Source: an uncultured Thermomicrobiales bacterium
GTDB taxonomy: Bacteria; Chloroflexota; Chloroflexia; Thermomicrobiales; UBA6265
NCBI GenBank assembly: GCA_902806375.1
Contig: CADCWK010000363.1
Coordinates: 1-19,045 of the forward strand
Reading direction: 5' to 3'
Length of the DNA stretch: 19,045 nucleotides
Of this stretch, positions 8,267 to 15,227 are shown one piece after another. The translations under genes were made by a program, and so were the position numbers. The first letter of the stretch is position 1, and every line of letters starts with the position of its first letter. The notes under the pieces were generated by a model that saw only the letters and a list, made by a program, of their open reading frames with translations, searched no databases and was not told the origin of the DNA.

Positions 8267-8363
8267 TCCCGATCGGCGTCCGTACGCCCGACTTAACACG
8301 GCCGCAATGTTCACTACGGGTGGGACGCTGGCGGAAACCGGTCGTGCCGCATGCCGGGGCGTC

Positions 8364-8975
8364 CTACAGGGGCCGGCGCCCCTTGAGCGCCCGGCCCAGC
8401 GTGACCTCGTCGGCGTACTCAAGGTCGCCCCCGACGGGCAGTCCGCTGGCGGGCCGTGTGACCGCGATACCCATCGGCGCCATCAACCGGTGGAGATAGG
8501 TCGCCGTCGCGTCGCCGGGGAGGTCGAGATTCATCGCGAGGATGACCTCGTCCGGCCGGGTCCGCTCGACCCGCTCGATCAGCTCGCGGATCCTGAGCTT
8601 GTCGGGACCGACGCCCTCGACCGGCGAGATCGCCCCATGGAGGACGTGGTAGCGGCCGTGGAACTGGCCGGTCCGCTCCAGCGCGACGATGTCGAGCGGC
8701 TCCTGCACGACGCAGATCGCTCCGTCCCGGCTCTCGTCGCTGCAGATCGCGCAGGGCGACTGCTCGGTGACGTTGAAGCAGACGGAGCAGAGCTGGATGC
8801 GCTCCTTGACCTCGATGATCGCCTCGGCCAGCGCCATCGCGTCGTCCCGCGAACTGCGCAGCAGGTAGTAGGCCAGCCGGGACGCCGTCTTGGGGCCGAT
8901 CCCCGGCAGCCGGGCCAGCGAGTCGATCAGCCGGCCCACGGGCGCGGCGGTCACCGGCCCACCGCTGCGATTCAT
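8364..8975 (-). CDS. recR: Recombination mediator protein RecR
   Basis: With RecO, RecR promotes RecA loading at gaps and in recombinational repair. The 203-residue protein (usual length ~200) has the N-terminal helix-hairpin-helix RLPGIGPKTASRLA (22-35), the four-cysteine zinc finger C63-X2-C66-X8-C75-X2-C78, and a Toprim domain from ~86 (ICVVQEPLDI, then a later MNLDLPGDATATYL segment). It ends with the family's typical GLPVGGDLEYADEVTL and LKGRR segments. The start is MNRSGG at 8975, with AGGTG just upstream and AGGAGG further upstream. An in-frame ATG at 9041 overlaps the promoter -10 and cannot be used by that transcript. In many bacteria recR follows dnaX and an ybaB-like gene; here it is the first gene of its transcript, facing a divergent AlkZ-like gene. 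Confidence 0.97.
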   Translation of the reverse strand: MNRSGGPVTAAPVGRLIDSLARLPGIGPKTASRLAYYLLRSSRDDAMALAEAIIEVKERIQLCSVCFNVTEQSPCAICSDESRDGAICVVQEPLDIVALERTGQFHGRYHVLHGAISPVEGVGPDKLRIRELIERVERTRPDEVILAMNLDLPGDATATYLHRLMAPMGIAVTRPASGLPVGGDLEYADEVTLGRALKGRRPL

Positions 8976-9039
8976 CGACACCTGCCCATCCTCCTGATCC
9001 TGCCCGGCACGCCGCTGGTTCACCCAATTGCGGCCCCTC

Positions 9040-9048
9040 ATTATACCA
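9040..9048 (-). promoter_or_regulatory. Extended -10 promoter of recR
   Basis: The minus strand reads TGGTATAAT, a perfect TATAAT hexamer with the extended -10 TGn element. No good -35 lies at 16-18 bases, which is acceptable for extended -10 promoters. The predicted start site near 9033 gives a leader of ~58 bases before the recR ATG at 8975. Confidence 0.7.
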
Positions 9049-9274
9049 AACCCGACTGCACGGTTCGATATTCTGTCAAGCCGAAAGGTCTAGCGAGAAA
9101 GCTGCGGTCCGTAACCGGCTTGTGGCCGGCCCACCAACTGAATGAGGCCTTGCAGGTCACCGGTCAGCAGCGAGGTATACGCGCATCGTCAATCATTGGA
9201 CACCGGTTCAGACATCCGGAATGGTCCTGTCCACTATGGCTGGGATGATGGGCCGGGACGAGAGGGGGTGCCGC
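9049..9274. other. Divergent intergenic region between recR and the AlkZ-like gene
   Basis: About 226 bases separate the recR -10 box from the chosen start of the plus-strand gene. Apart from the recR promoter I could not find a convincing -35/-10 pair for the plus strand; GTATAC near 9175 is the nearest -10-like string, with no matching -35. No hairpin or RNA gene is visible. Confidence 0.5.
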
Positions 9275-10435
9275 GTGACGGTCCGGACGCTCACGACGCG
9301 GGAACTCAACCGGGCCCTGCTGGGGCGGCAACTGCTGCTGGGACGCGAGGCGCTCCCGGTCAGCGAGGTGATCGGGCGCCTCGCCGGCCTCCAGGCCCAG
9401 GTGCCCGATGCGCCATACGTCGGACTCTGGAGCCGCCTGCCGGACTTTCGACCGGACGAGCTGGCCCGCATGGTCGCCACGGGCCGGGCCGTCCGGCTCA
9501 CATTGATGCGCGGGACCATCCATCTCGTGACGGTCGAAGACTGTCTGACGATGCAGCCCCTGTTCCACCCGATGATCGTCCGCCGCATGTCCACCACCCA
9601 GCACGGCAAGGATCTCGGCCAGGTCGCCTTGCGGGATGTCGTGGCGGAGGGCCAGCGCCTCCTCGGTGAGCGCTCGATGAGCCGGATCGAGCTTGGAACG
9701 CTGCTCGCCCAACGCTGGCCGGGCGTCCCGCCAGCGTCACTGGGGTTCGTCGCGACCGCCGCGTCACCGACCCTGCAGGTCCCGCCACGCGGGGTCTGGC
9801 GCCAGGCGTCCGGTCCCGTCTGGGCGCCGATCGAGACCTTCGTTGGCCGTCGCCTCGCGGACCCGCTGCCGATCGCCGACCTGATCCGTCGCTACCTCGC
9901 CGCGTTTGGCCCGGCGTCCGTGGCGGACATCGGGCGCTGGTCCGGGCTGACCGGGCTTGGCCCGGTCGTCCGGCAGCTCCGGCCGGAGTTGCGGGTCTTC
10001 CGCGGTCCGACGGGCACCGAACTGTTCGACATCGAGGATGGCCGGTTCCCCGATCCGGAGACCGCGGCACCGCCCCGCTTCCTCGGGGAATACGACAATG
10101 TCCTGCTCTCCCACGCCGACCGCAGCCGCATCATGGCCGTCCAGGAGCTACCGGGCATCCCCGGCGGCTACGGCGCATCCGAGGGAACGGTGCTGATCGA
10201 CGGGATGCTCGGGGCGATCTGGACGGTCGACCGGGACGATGGCACGATCGGGATGACGGTGACGCCGTACGAATCCCTCTCGCCCGACGACGAGCGGGCC
10301 GTCGCAGTGGAGGGCGAGGCGCTGCTGCGTTTCATCGACCCGATGGCATCGGGCTTTACGGTCCGGTTCGCCGCGGCCGGGCGCCCATACAACCCGTGGG
10401 CCGCCGCCGGGCGCCGGCGTCGCGGGCAGCCCTGA
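9275..10435 (+). CDS. Winged-helix HTH_42 protein, AlkZ-like DNA glycosylase candidate
   Basis: A 386-residue protein of the HTH_42 (DUF1006) family, which includes AlkZ and YcaQ/AlkX glycosylases that unhook DNA interstrand crosslinks or remove bulky alkyl adducts. The characteristic N-terminal segment EVIGRLAGLQAQVPDAPYVG contains Q40-A41-Q42, matching the QxQ catalytic motif described for AlkZ. RLTLMRGTIHLV (74-85) is another family signature. Winged-helix units fill the middle (for example FGPASVADIGRWSGL), and the C-terminal part includes FLGEYDNVLLSHADR and a late PYNPW. GTG 9275 is preferred because GAGAGGGGGTG lies just upstream; in-frame ATGs at 9221, 9236, 9245 and 9248 would add up to 18 residues of poor quality. 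It is divergent from recR, and its stop is 14 bases from the convergent gene's stop. Glycosylase activity is inferred from the motif. Confidence 0.85.
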   Translation: MTVRTLTTRELNRALLGRQLLLGREALPVSEVIGRLAGLQAQVPDAPYVGLWSRLPDFRPDELARMVATGRAVRLTLMRGTIHLVTVEDCLTMQPLFHPMIVRRMSTTQHGKDLGQVALRDVVAEGQRLLGERSMSRIELGTLLAQRWPGVPPASLGFVATAASPTLQVPPRGVWRQASGPVWAPIETFVGRRLADPLPIADLIRRYLAAFGPASVADIGRWSGLTGLGPVVRQLRPELRVFRGPTGTELFDIEDGRFPDPETAAPPRFLGEYDNVLLSHADRSRIMAVQELPGIPGGYGASEGTVLIDGMLGAIWTVDRDDGTIGMTVTPYESLSPDDERAVAVEGEALLRFIDPMASGFTVRFAAAGRPYNPWAAAGRRRRGQP

Positions 10436-10449
10436 CCGGACCGTCAGGC

Positions 10450-10977
10450 CTACCAGCCGTCGTCGTCCTCGGCCTCGTCTCGGAGGCGGTCGGCCAGGTC
10501 ATGGGCGGCGTCGAGCATCGCGTGGTATGCCTCGGCCTCGACCCGATCGGCAATGACCTGGTCGTAACCCGTTAGTTCGACCGACAGGAGTTCGCTGCAT
10601 CGGAAGTACGGGTCGTCGGTCGATTCCGGCGCGTGCCACTCGTCGCCGGCCTGCTGGATGAGGGTGTCCGTGAGATCGGCGACGACCGCATCGTCGTTGT
10701 CTTCGTCCCGGTGCTCGACCGGAAGAACCCACTTCCTGATCGGAACAGACGGGACAGGAGGCGCCGGTGACACCGGCGGCCGCGTCGGAACCGTCGCGAT
10801 GTGGGGTCGCGTGGCCCGATGATGGCTGGCGGGCACAGGGACCGGGTCACCCTTGGACTTGACCCTGACCGGGTCGGCTTTCTCCCGGTCGGACGTCGCC
10901 ATCGGAAGCGGATCCTGCTTGCCGACGACATCAGGTCCCGATCGCCGCCGCCTCCACCAGTCCACTGCGTCCTCCAC
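10450..10977 (-). CDS. Uncharacterised protein with basic, proline-rich N-terminus and acidic C-terminus
   Basis: I do not recognise this protein. The GTG at 10977 gives 175 residues. The first ~80 are Arg/Pro/Val-rich and look disordered. The C-terminal ~95 residues are acidic and look folded: a DDAVVADLTDTLIQQAGDEW helix region, then YFRCSELLSVEL and a helical EAEAYHAMLDAAHDLADRL segment ending in EAEDDDGW. No membrane helix or signal peptide is seen. The start is uncertain; the ATG at 10902 (MATSDREK) has AGGA about ten bases upstream and is a good alternative giving 150 residues. It converges on the AlkZ-like gene with 14 bases between stops. Confidence concerns gene reality, not function. 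Confidence 0.6.
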   Translation of the reverse strand: MEDAVDWWRRRRSGPDVVGKQDPLPMATSDREKADPVRVKSKGDPVPVPASHHRATRPHIATVPTRPPVSPAPPVPSVPIRKWVLPVEHRDEDNDDAVVADLTDTLIQQAGDEWHAPESTDDPYFRCSELLSVELTGYDQVIADRVEAEAYHAMLDAAHDLADRLRDEAEDDDGW

Positions 10978-11321
10978 CGCTCGCGCGGCCCTGCCGTCTC
11001 GTCAGAGCGACGGATCTCGTCGCCCCTCGCGTCAGCAGACCATTCCGGCGAAACAGCACGACTCGGACGGGGAACGGAAATCAGGGAGGACGCGATCGTT
11101 GGGGATTCCTGTCGCCGCGCTTTCCTGCGCACACTAGTCCCGCGGGCGTCAGTCAGCGTCTAGCAGGGTCCTGTCTCTCGACGTCATCCCTGGTCCGCCA
11201 GCCGGGTCGATCCTGCTGGACGTCAGTGCTCGATCAGCAACCAAAGGCGAAGAACGTGGTCTCCCTGCCATCCTCGCCGACCATCACCGATGGTAGAGAC
11301 TCGTCTGGGATCACTGTTTCC
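10978..11321. other. 344-base stretch without a recognisable gene
   Basis: This lies between the ftsK stop and the start of the uncharacterised gene, both on the minus strand. It holds a short inverted repeat, ACCATC-ACC-GATGGT, at 11280-11294, 28 bases past the ftsK stop; it has no U tract, so it is a weak terminator candidate. Base composition is less GC-rich than the flanking genes. No convincing promoter, RNA gene or conserved short frame was found. Confidence 0.5.
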
Positions 11322-14015
11322 CTACTCCGCGCTCTCATCCGTCAGGAACACGGTGCGGCCCTTGATGCCGTCGGCCGGACCGATGATCTCCTGGTCCTCC
11401 ATCTCCTGGATCAGGCGGGCGGCGCGGTTGTAGCCGATCCGGAGGCGCCGCTGGAGCATCGAGGCCGAGGCCGTCCCCTGCTTGCGGACGATCTCGATCG
11501 CCTGGTCCCAGAGGGGGTCGTCCTCGCCGTCGTCGTCACCGCCGGAGCCGTCGGCGGCGTCGCTGGCGCTCGGCAGGTCGATCCATTCCTGGGCGTACTG
11601 CGGGATCGGGACGACCGCCTGCCAGTGGTTGACGACACCCGAGACGTCCTCATCGGCGACGAAGACGCCCTGGATGCGCTGCGGCTTGGCCGCGTCCGGC
11701 GGTACGAACAGCATGTCGCCGCGCCCCAGCAACCGCTCGGCCCCCGGCGCGTCGAGGATCACCCGGCTGTCGGTGTTGGACGAGACCATGAAGGCGATCC
11801 GGGCCGGGACGTTGGACTTGATGATGCCGGTGATGACGTCGACCGACGGCCGCTGCGTCGCCAGGATCAGGTGGATCCCGGTCGCCCGCGCCATCTGCGT
11901 CAGGCGCTGGAGCAGCGACTCGACCTCGACCGGCGTCGTCATCATCAGGTCGGCCAGCTCGTCGATGATCACGACGAGGTACGGCAGGTTCTCGGCGCCG
12001 GGCTCGTCGGCCGTCTTGAGCCGGTAGCCGTCGAGGTTGCGGACGCCCAGCGTCGAGAACAGCGTGTAGCGCCGCTCCATCTCCCGCAGGACCAGACGCA
12101 GGGCCGGGACGACCTTGCCCATCTCGGTCACGACCGGGCACTGGAGGTGCGGCACCCCGTTGTAGCCGGTCAGCTCGACCATCTTCGGGTCGATCAGGAG
12201 CAGCTTGACCTCGTCCGGCCGCCGGGTCAGCAGGAACGTGGAGATGATCCCGTTGATGCAGACCGACTTGCCGGACCCGGTCGCGCCCGCGATGAGCAGG
12301 TGCGGCATCCGGGCCAGGTCGCCGACGATGTACTTGCCGTTGACGTCCAGCCCCAGCGGGATCGGCAGCTTCTGCTTGCCCTTGACGTAGGCCGGCGACT
12401 CCAGGGTCTCGCGCAGTCCGACGGTCATGATCTGGTCGTTGGGCACCTCGATCCCGACGCGGGCGTGCCCGGGGACGGGCGCCTCGATCCGGATCTGCGG
12501 CGCGGCGAGGGCGAGGGCGAGGTCGTTCTGCAACTCGGTGATCCGGCGGACCTTGACGCCCTCACCGGGCTCCAGCGCGAACTGGGTGACGGCCGGGCCG
12601 GTGTTGATCTCGCGGACCCAGGCCTGGACCTTGAAGGAGGCCAGCTTCTCCTGGATCAGCCGGGCCTTGGCCTCCAGCTCGGCGGTGTTGGGCTTGTGCG
12701 CCTCGTAGTACGGCAGCGCCCCGATGCTGGGCAGCGGCATCGGTTCGCCGAGCGGGGTGCGGACGATCGGCGTGGGTGGTGCGACGACCGCCACGGGGAT
12801 CGGGGTCGGGCGGCTCTGACGGTGGGGCACGTTGATGACCGGCTCCCGCGGGGCGACCGGGACCGCCGCTACCCGTGCCATGACCGGCACGGGGACGGGT
12901 TCACCAGGGTCAGGGTCCGGCTCCGCGTCGACGACGGCGGCGCTCCCCAGGACGGGGGTGGCCTGCGGGATCACCCCTTCGGTCGACCGGCGTCCCCGGC
13001 GACCGGGTGACGCTGCCGCGACGACGACCGCTGGCGCCTCGTCCTCCCCGGACGCGGTGTCCGGGTCACTCTCGAAGTCCTGCCCGGACCCGACCGGAAA
13101 GGCCACTTCGGACACCGTCCGGTGGGGAGGCGGTGTCAGGATGGCCAGGTCGTGGTCGACACCGGTGACTGCCCGGACCGGGCCGGTCTGCCGGGGACCG
13201 TCGAACAGGGACCCGGTCGCCCCGGCTCCACGCTGGAAGCGCCCGCTGCCACGCCGCTGGGTCGGGTCAGGGGTCGCGAACGGGAGGTCGGGCCGGGCCC
13301 CGGACGTGCCGATCAGATCATCGGCGTCGTCACCATCGTCCGGCCACCGCCCGAAATCATCGTCGTCCTGACTGGCCTTCGGCCGGCGCTCCGGGATCAG
13401 CCACCGGACCTCCTCCGAGAAACGTCGCAGCGACATGTTGGCGAGCAGGAAGACGGCGACCGTCCCGACGAGGTAGAGCCCGACGCCGGCCGCCACGTCG
13501 CCCAGCACATCGACCGCCAGCGTCGCGACGCCGATACCCAGATTGCCACCCGGATGGAAGCCGGCCTTCCCGGCGCCCATCTCCAGCAGACCGAGCGCGG
13601 CGACGGCGAGCAGGAACCCGCCCAGATAGTGGTGCGGCCGCAGGATCGACTCGTCCAGATCGCGGAAGACGCGCGCGGCCACCAGCAGCAGGAAGACCGG
13701 CACCAGCCAGCCGCCCAGCGACCCGTAGGCCGAGACGAGCACATCCCGCCACCAGACGACCAGCCGGCCGTCCTGCTCGCCCCGGGCCAGGGCCCACGCG
13801 CTGAGCCCGGCCAGGAAGACCAGGCCGACGCCGAGGACCTCCCGGTGGAACCGGTCGACCAGCGCGAGCCGGGGCAGCCGATCCATCGCGTGGCGGGCCG
13901 CCATGACCGGGCGAAAGCGCGGCCGCTGCGATCCCGTCGGCTCGGCCACGAACGTCGGCGCGGTCGCGGGCGAGCGTTTCCGGCTCTTTGCGGTGGTAGC
14001 CAAGGGGGCCGGCAC
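11322..14015 (-). CDS. ftsK: DNA translocase FtsK/SpoIIIE
   Basis: An 897-residue septal DNA pump that moves chromosome ends during division. The N-terminus has four membrane helices (about 60-77, 98-115, 130-146, 176-193). A long linker (~210-440) rich in Asp, Pro and Val follows. The motor domain contains Walker A GATGSGKS near residue 575, LLLIDPKMVELTGY, Walker B YLVVIIDELADLM near 680 and ILATQRPSVDVITG. The C-terminal winged-helix gamma domain (~830-890, with GTASASMLQRRLRIGYNRAA) is the part that reads polar chromosomal sequences and contacts XerD in studied FtsKs. The start is GTG 14015 with GGGAGGGA immediately upstream. That is too close for ideal spacing, so the in-frame TTG at 14003, ~10 bases from the site, is an alternative. 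It is monocistronic in appearance and divergent from the DUF2795 pair. Confidence 0.96.
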   Translation of the reverse strand: MPAPLATTAKSRKRSPATAPTFVAEPTGSQRPRFRPVMAARHAMDRLPRLALVDRFHREVLGVGLVFLAGLSAWALARGEQDGRLVVWWRDVLVSAYGSLGGWLVPVFLLLVAARVFRDLDESILRPHHYLGGFLLAVAALGLLEMGAGKAGFHPGGNLGIGVATLAVDVLGDVAAGVGLYLVGTVAVFLLANMSLRRFSEEVRWLIPERRPKASQDDDDFGRWPDDGDDADDLIGTSGARPDLPFATPDPTQRRGSGRFQRGAGATGSLFDGPRQTGPVRAVTGVDHDLAILTPPPHRTVSEVAFPVGSGQDFESDPDTASGEDEAPAVVVAAASPGRRGRRSTEGVIPQATPVLGSAAVVDAEPDPDPGEPVPVPVMARVAAVPVAPREPVINVPHRQSRPTPIPVAVVAPPTPIVRTPLGEPMPLPSIGALPYYEAHKPNTAELEAKARLIQEKLASFKVQAWVREINTGPAVTQFALEPGEGVKVRRITELQNDLALALAAPQIRIEAPVPGHARVGIEVPNDQIMTVGLRETLESPAYVKGKQKLPIPLGLDVNGKYIVGDLARMPHLLIAGATGSGKSVCINGIISTFLLTRRPDEVKLLLIDPKMVELTGYNGVPHLQCPVVTEMGKVVPALRLVLREMERRYTLFSTLGVRNLDGYRLKTADEPGAENLPYLVVIIDELADLMMTTPVEVESLLQRLTQMARATGIHLILATQRPSVDVITGIIKSNVPARIAFMVSSNTDSRVILDAPGAERLLGRGDMLFVPPDAAKPQRIQGVFVADEDVSGVVNHWQAVVPIPQYAQEWIDLPSASDAADGSGGDDDGEDDPLWDQAIEIVRKQGTASASMLQRRLRIGYNRAARLIQEMEDQEIIGPADGIKGRTVFLTDESAE

Positions 14016-14318
14016 TCCCTCCCGGTCGGCACGTTGACCGCTCCCCGGGCCTCATGGCCCGGACGGCGTCCGTCGGGGAATCGGCGCGACCGGGCGGGGA
14101 CCGGTCAGCGCGTCGAGATTGCGGGCAGGGACCTGTACGGACAGAGTATGCCATAGCCGGCGGGCGCCCCTACCCCAAGGGGTGGATCAGCCCCCGCTTC
14201 GACGATGATGTCTTCCGCGCCGATTGAGCAGAGCGGGAACCGTTATGTCCATCGTGGTATGGGCCCTGCACGGAAATGGCCGTGCGATCCGGCACGATCC
14301 CGAAGGATCCATCCCGCC
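14016..14318. other. 303-base divergent regulatory region between ftsK and the DUF2795 pair
   Basis: No gene is supported here. At 14045-14062 CCGGGCC and GGCCCGG flank TCAT, a 7-bp hairpin ~30 bases upstream of the ftsK start, so it would lie in the ftsK leader. At 14172-14183 ACCCC-AA-GGGGT forms a small dyad. GGAACC at 14236-14241 lies upstream of the DUF2795 genes and resembles motifs near 15125 and 15175. No consensus sigma-70 promoter was found for either direction. Codons just before 14319 are open in frame but lack a ribosome site and family similarity. Confidence 0.5.
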
Positions 14319-14633
14319 ATGTTCGACCGAATCAAGGACCTCATCAGCGATCCCGGCAGCATCCAGGACAAGATCGGCAACCTCCAGGAGGAGTTTCTCG
14401 GTGGCGGTGCCGAGAACCTGCAGGAGCAGGTCGGCAACTTCGGTGGCCTCGGCGCCATCCAGGAGCAACTCAACGGCGTCGAGTTCCCGATCGGCCGGGA
14501 CGACCTCGCCAATGTCCTGGAAGGCCGCGGCGTCCCGACCCAGATCACCGACCAGCTCCACAACCTGGATATCGCCCAGTTCCAGAACCCGTCCGAAGTG
14601 ATGGGCCTGATCACCGGCTTCCTTCGCCGGTAG
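14319..14633 (+). CDS. Small DUF2795-like protein (long paralogue)
   Basis: A 104-residue soluble protein with no signal peptide or membrane helix. The N-terminus (MFDRIKDLISDPGS) leads into an amphipathic, Gln/Glu-rich helical stretch with two LQE repeats (22-24 and 34-36). The C-terminal half (51-100) has the DUF2795 pattern: L-x-G-x-x-FPI, then a basic/acidic turn, G-x-P-x-QITD and QFQN...VM. DUF2795 function is not established to my knowledge. ATG 14319 is chosen because AAGGA lies ~11 bases upstream and because it aligns with the start of the paralogue downstream; the frame upstream is open but has no ribosome site. It is probably co-transcribed with the next gene, 104 bases downstream. 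Confidence 0.85.
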   Translation: MFDRIKDLISDPGSIQDKIGNLQEEFLGGGAENLQEQVGNFGGLGAIQEQLNGVEFPIGRDDLANVLEGRGVPTQITDQLHNLDIAQFQNPSEVMGLITGFLRR

Positions 14634-14737
14634 TTCCCGTGGGCCGGGTGTTCCAGCCCGTGGTACAGCGCCTGCGTCGTGGCAGGTGTGCAAGGCTGCA
14701 CGATATTCCGGTTCCCTCATCGAACAAGGAGATCTCC

Positions 14738-14956
14738 ATGGACCGACTCAAGGATATGGCCAGTAGCGCTGGCGGCAGCGGTGGCATCGGCGACATGCTC
14801 AAGGGTATCGACTTCCCGATCCAGAAGGATCAGCTCGTCAGCCACCTCGAGCAGCACGGCGCGCCTAGCCAGATCACCGATCGGCTGAAGGGCGACAGCA
14901 CCGAGCAGTTCCAGAACCAGGACGATGTGATGTCGAAGGTGTCTGGCCTCATGTAG
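14738..14956 (+). CDS. Small DUF2795-like protein (short paralogue)
   Basis: A 72-residue protein. The start ATG 14738 has a strong ribosome site, AAGGAG, six bases upstream. Residues 1-20 (MDRLKDMASSAGGSGGIGDM) resemble the first residues of the upstream gene product. Residues 21-70 align without gaps to its residues 51-100, with 23 of 50 identical by eye, including FPI, L-E, QITD and QFQN. It thus looks like the same domain without the middle LQE segment. No cysteine, membrane helix or signal is present, so it is likely a cytoplasmic homo- or hetero-oligomer. The strong terminator downstream closes the two-gene unit. Function is unknown. Confidence 0.85.
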   Translation: MDRLKDMASSAGGSGGIGDMLKGIDFPIQKDQLVSHLEQHGAPSQITDRLKGDSTEQFQNQDDVMSKVSGLM

Positions 14957-15030
14957 TCAGGTCAGGGTCGGCCAACGATCCCGACCGTGGTCGAGCGATC
15001 GACCGCCCGAGCGAGACATCACCGGACAGA

Positions 15031-15065
15031 GGACCCCCGGCCCGGTCGGCCCGGGGGTCCCTTTG
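15031..15065 (+). terminator. Strong intrinsic terminator after the DUF2795 pair
   Basis: GGACCCCCGG pairs perfectly with CCGGGGGTCC around a 10-base loop, followed by CTTTGT. It lies 75 bases past the stop of the short DUF2795 gene and is the clearest rho-independent terminator on the plus strand. Confidence 0.85.
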
Positions 15066-15107
15066 TGCCCATGGCCACCGACGGTGGGGTGGTCGACACG
15101 GACGGGT

Positions 15108-15182
15108 GATCGGCCGCAGACGTGGGAACCCAGCCGGCCGATCCGACGTCGGCTTATCGGTGCCCACCGTTCGGGGAACCCA
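15108..15182 (+). promoter_or_regulatory. Structured leader/operator region upstream of the tandem-GNAT gene
   Basis: GATCGGCCG (15108-15116) and CGGCCGATC (15135-15143) form a 9-bp inverted repeat enclosing the smaller dyad TGGG-AA-CCCA (15123-15132). The palindrome CCGACGTCGG follows at 15143-15152. The 9-mer GGGAACCCA occurs at 15124-15132 and again at 15174-15182, 50 bases apart. This could be an operator pair or a leader structure; no -35/-10 pair was identified with confidence. Confidence 0.4.
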
Positions 15183-15227
15183 CATGACGCGAATGGCTCA
15201 TGACCGCCGACCCACGGAGAGACCGAG

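Noticed and set aside
9074..9079. Perfect TTGACA on the minus strand upstream of recR
   Set aside because: It lies 28 bases from the TATAAT, too far for a sigma-70 spacer, and no -10 fits at 17 bases.
10572..11132. 186-codon minus-strand frame in and beyond the uncharacterised gene
   Set aside because: Arg/Ser-rich translation without structure; it overlaps the better-supported gene in another frame and has no ribosome site.
11226..13010. 594-codon plus-strand open frame
   Set aside because: Antisense to ftsK; Arg/Asp-rich with no domain. The plus-strand frame 17627-19009 opposite topA is rejected for the same reason.
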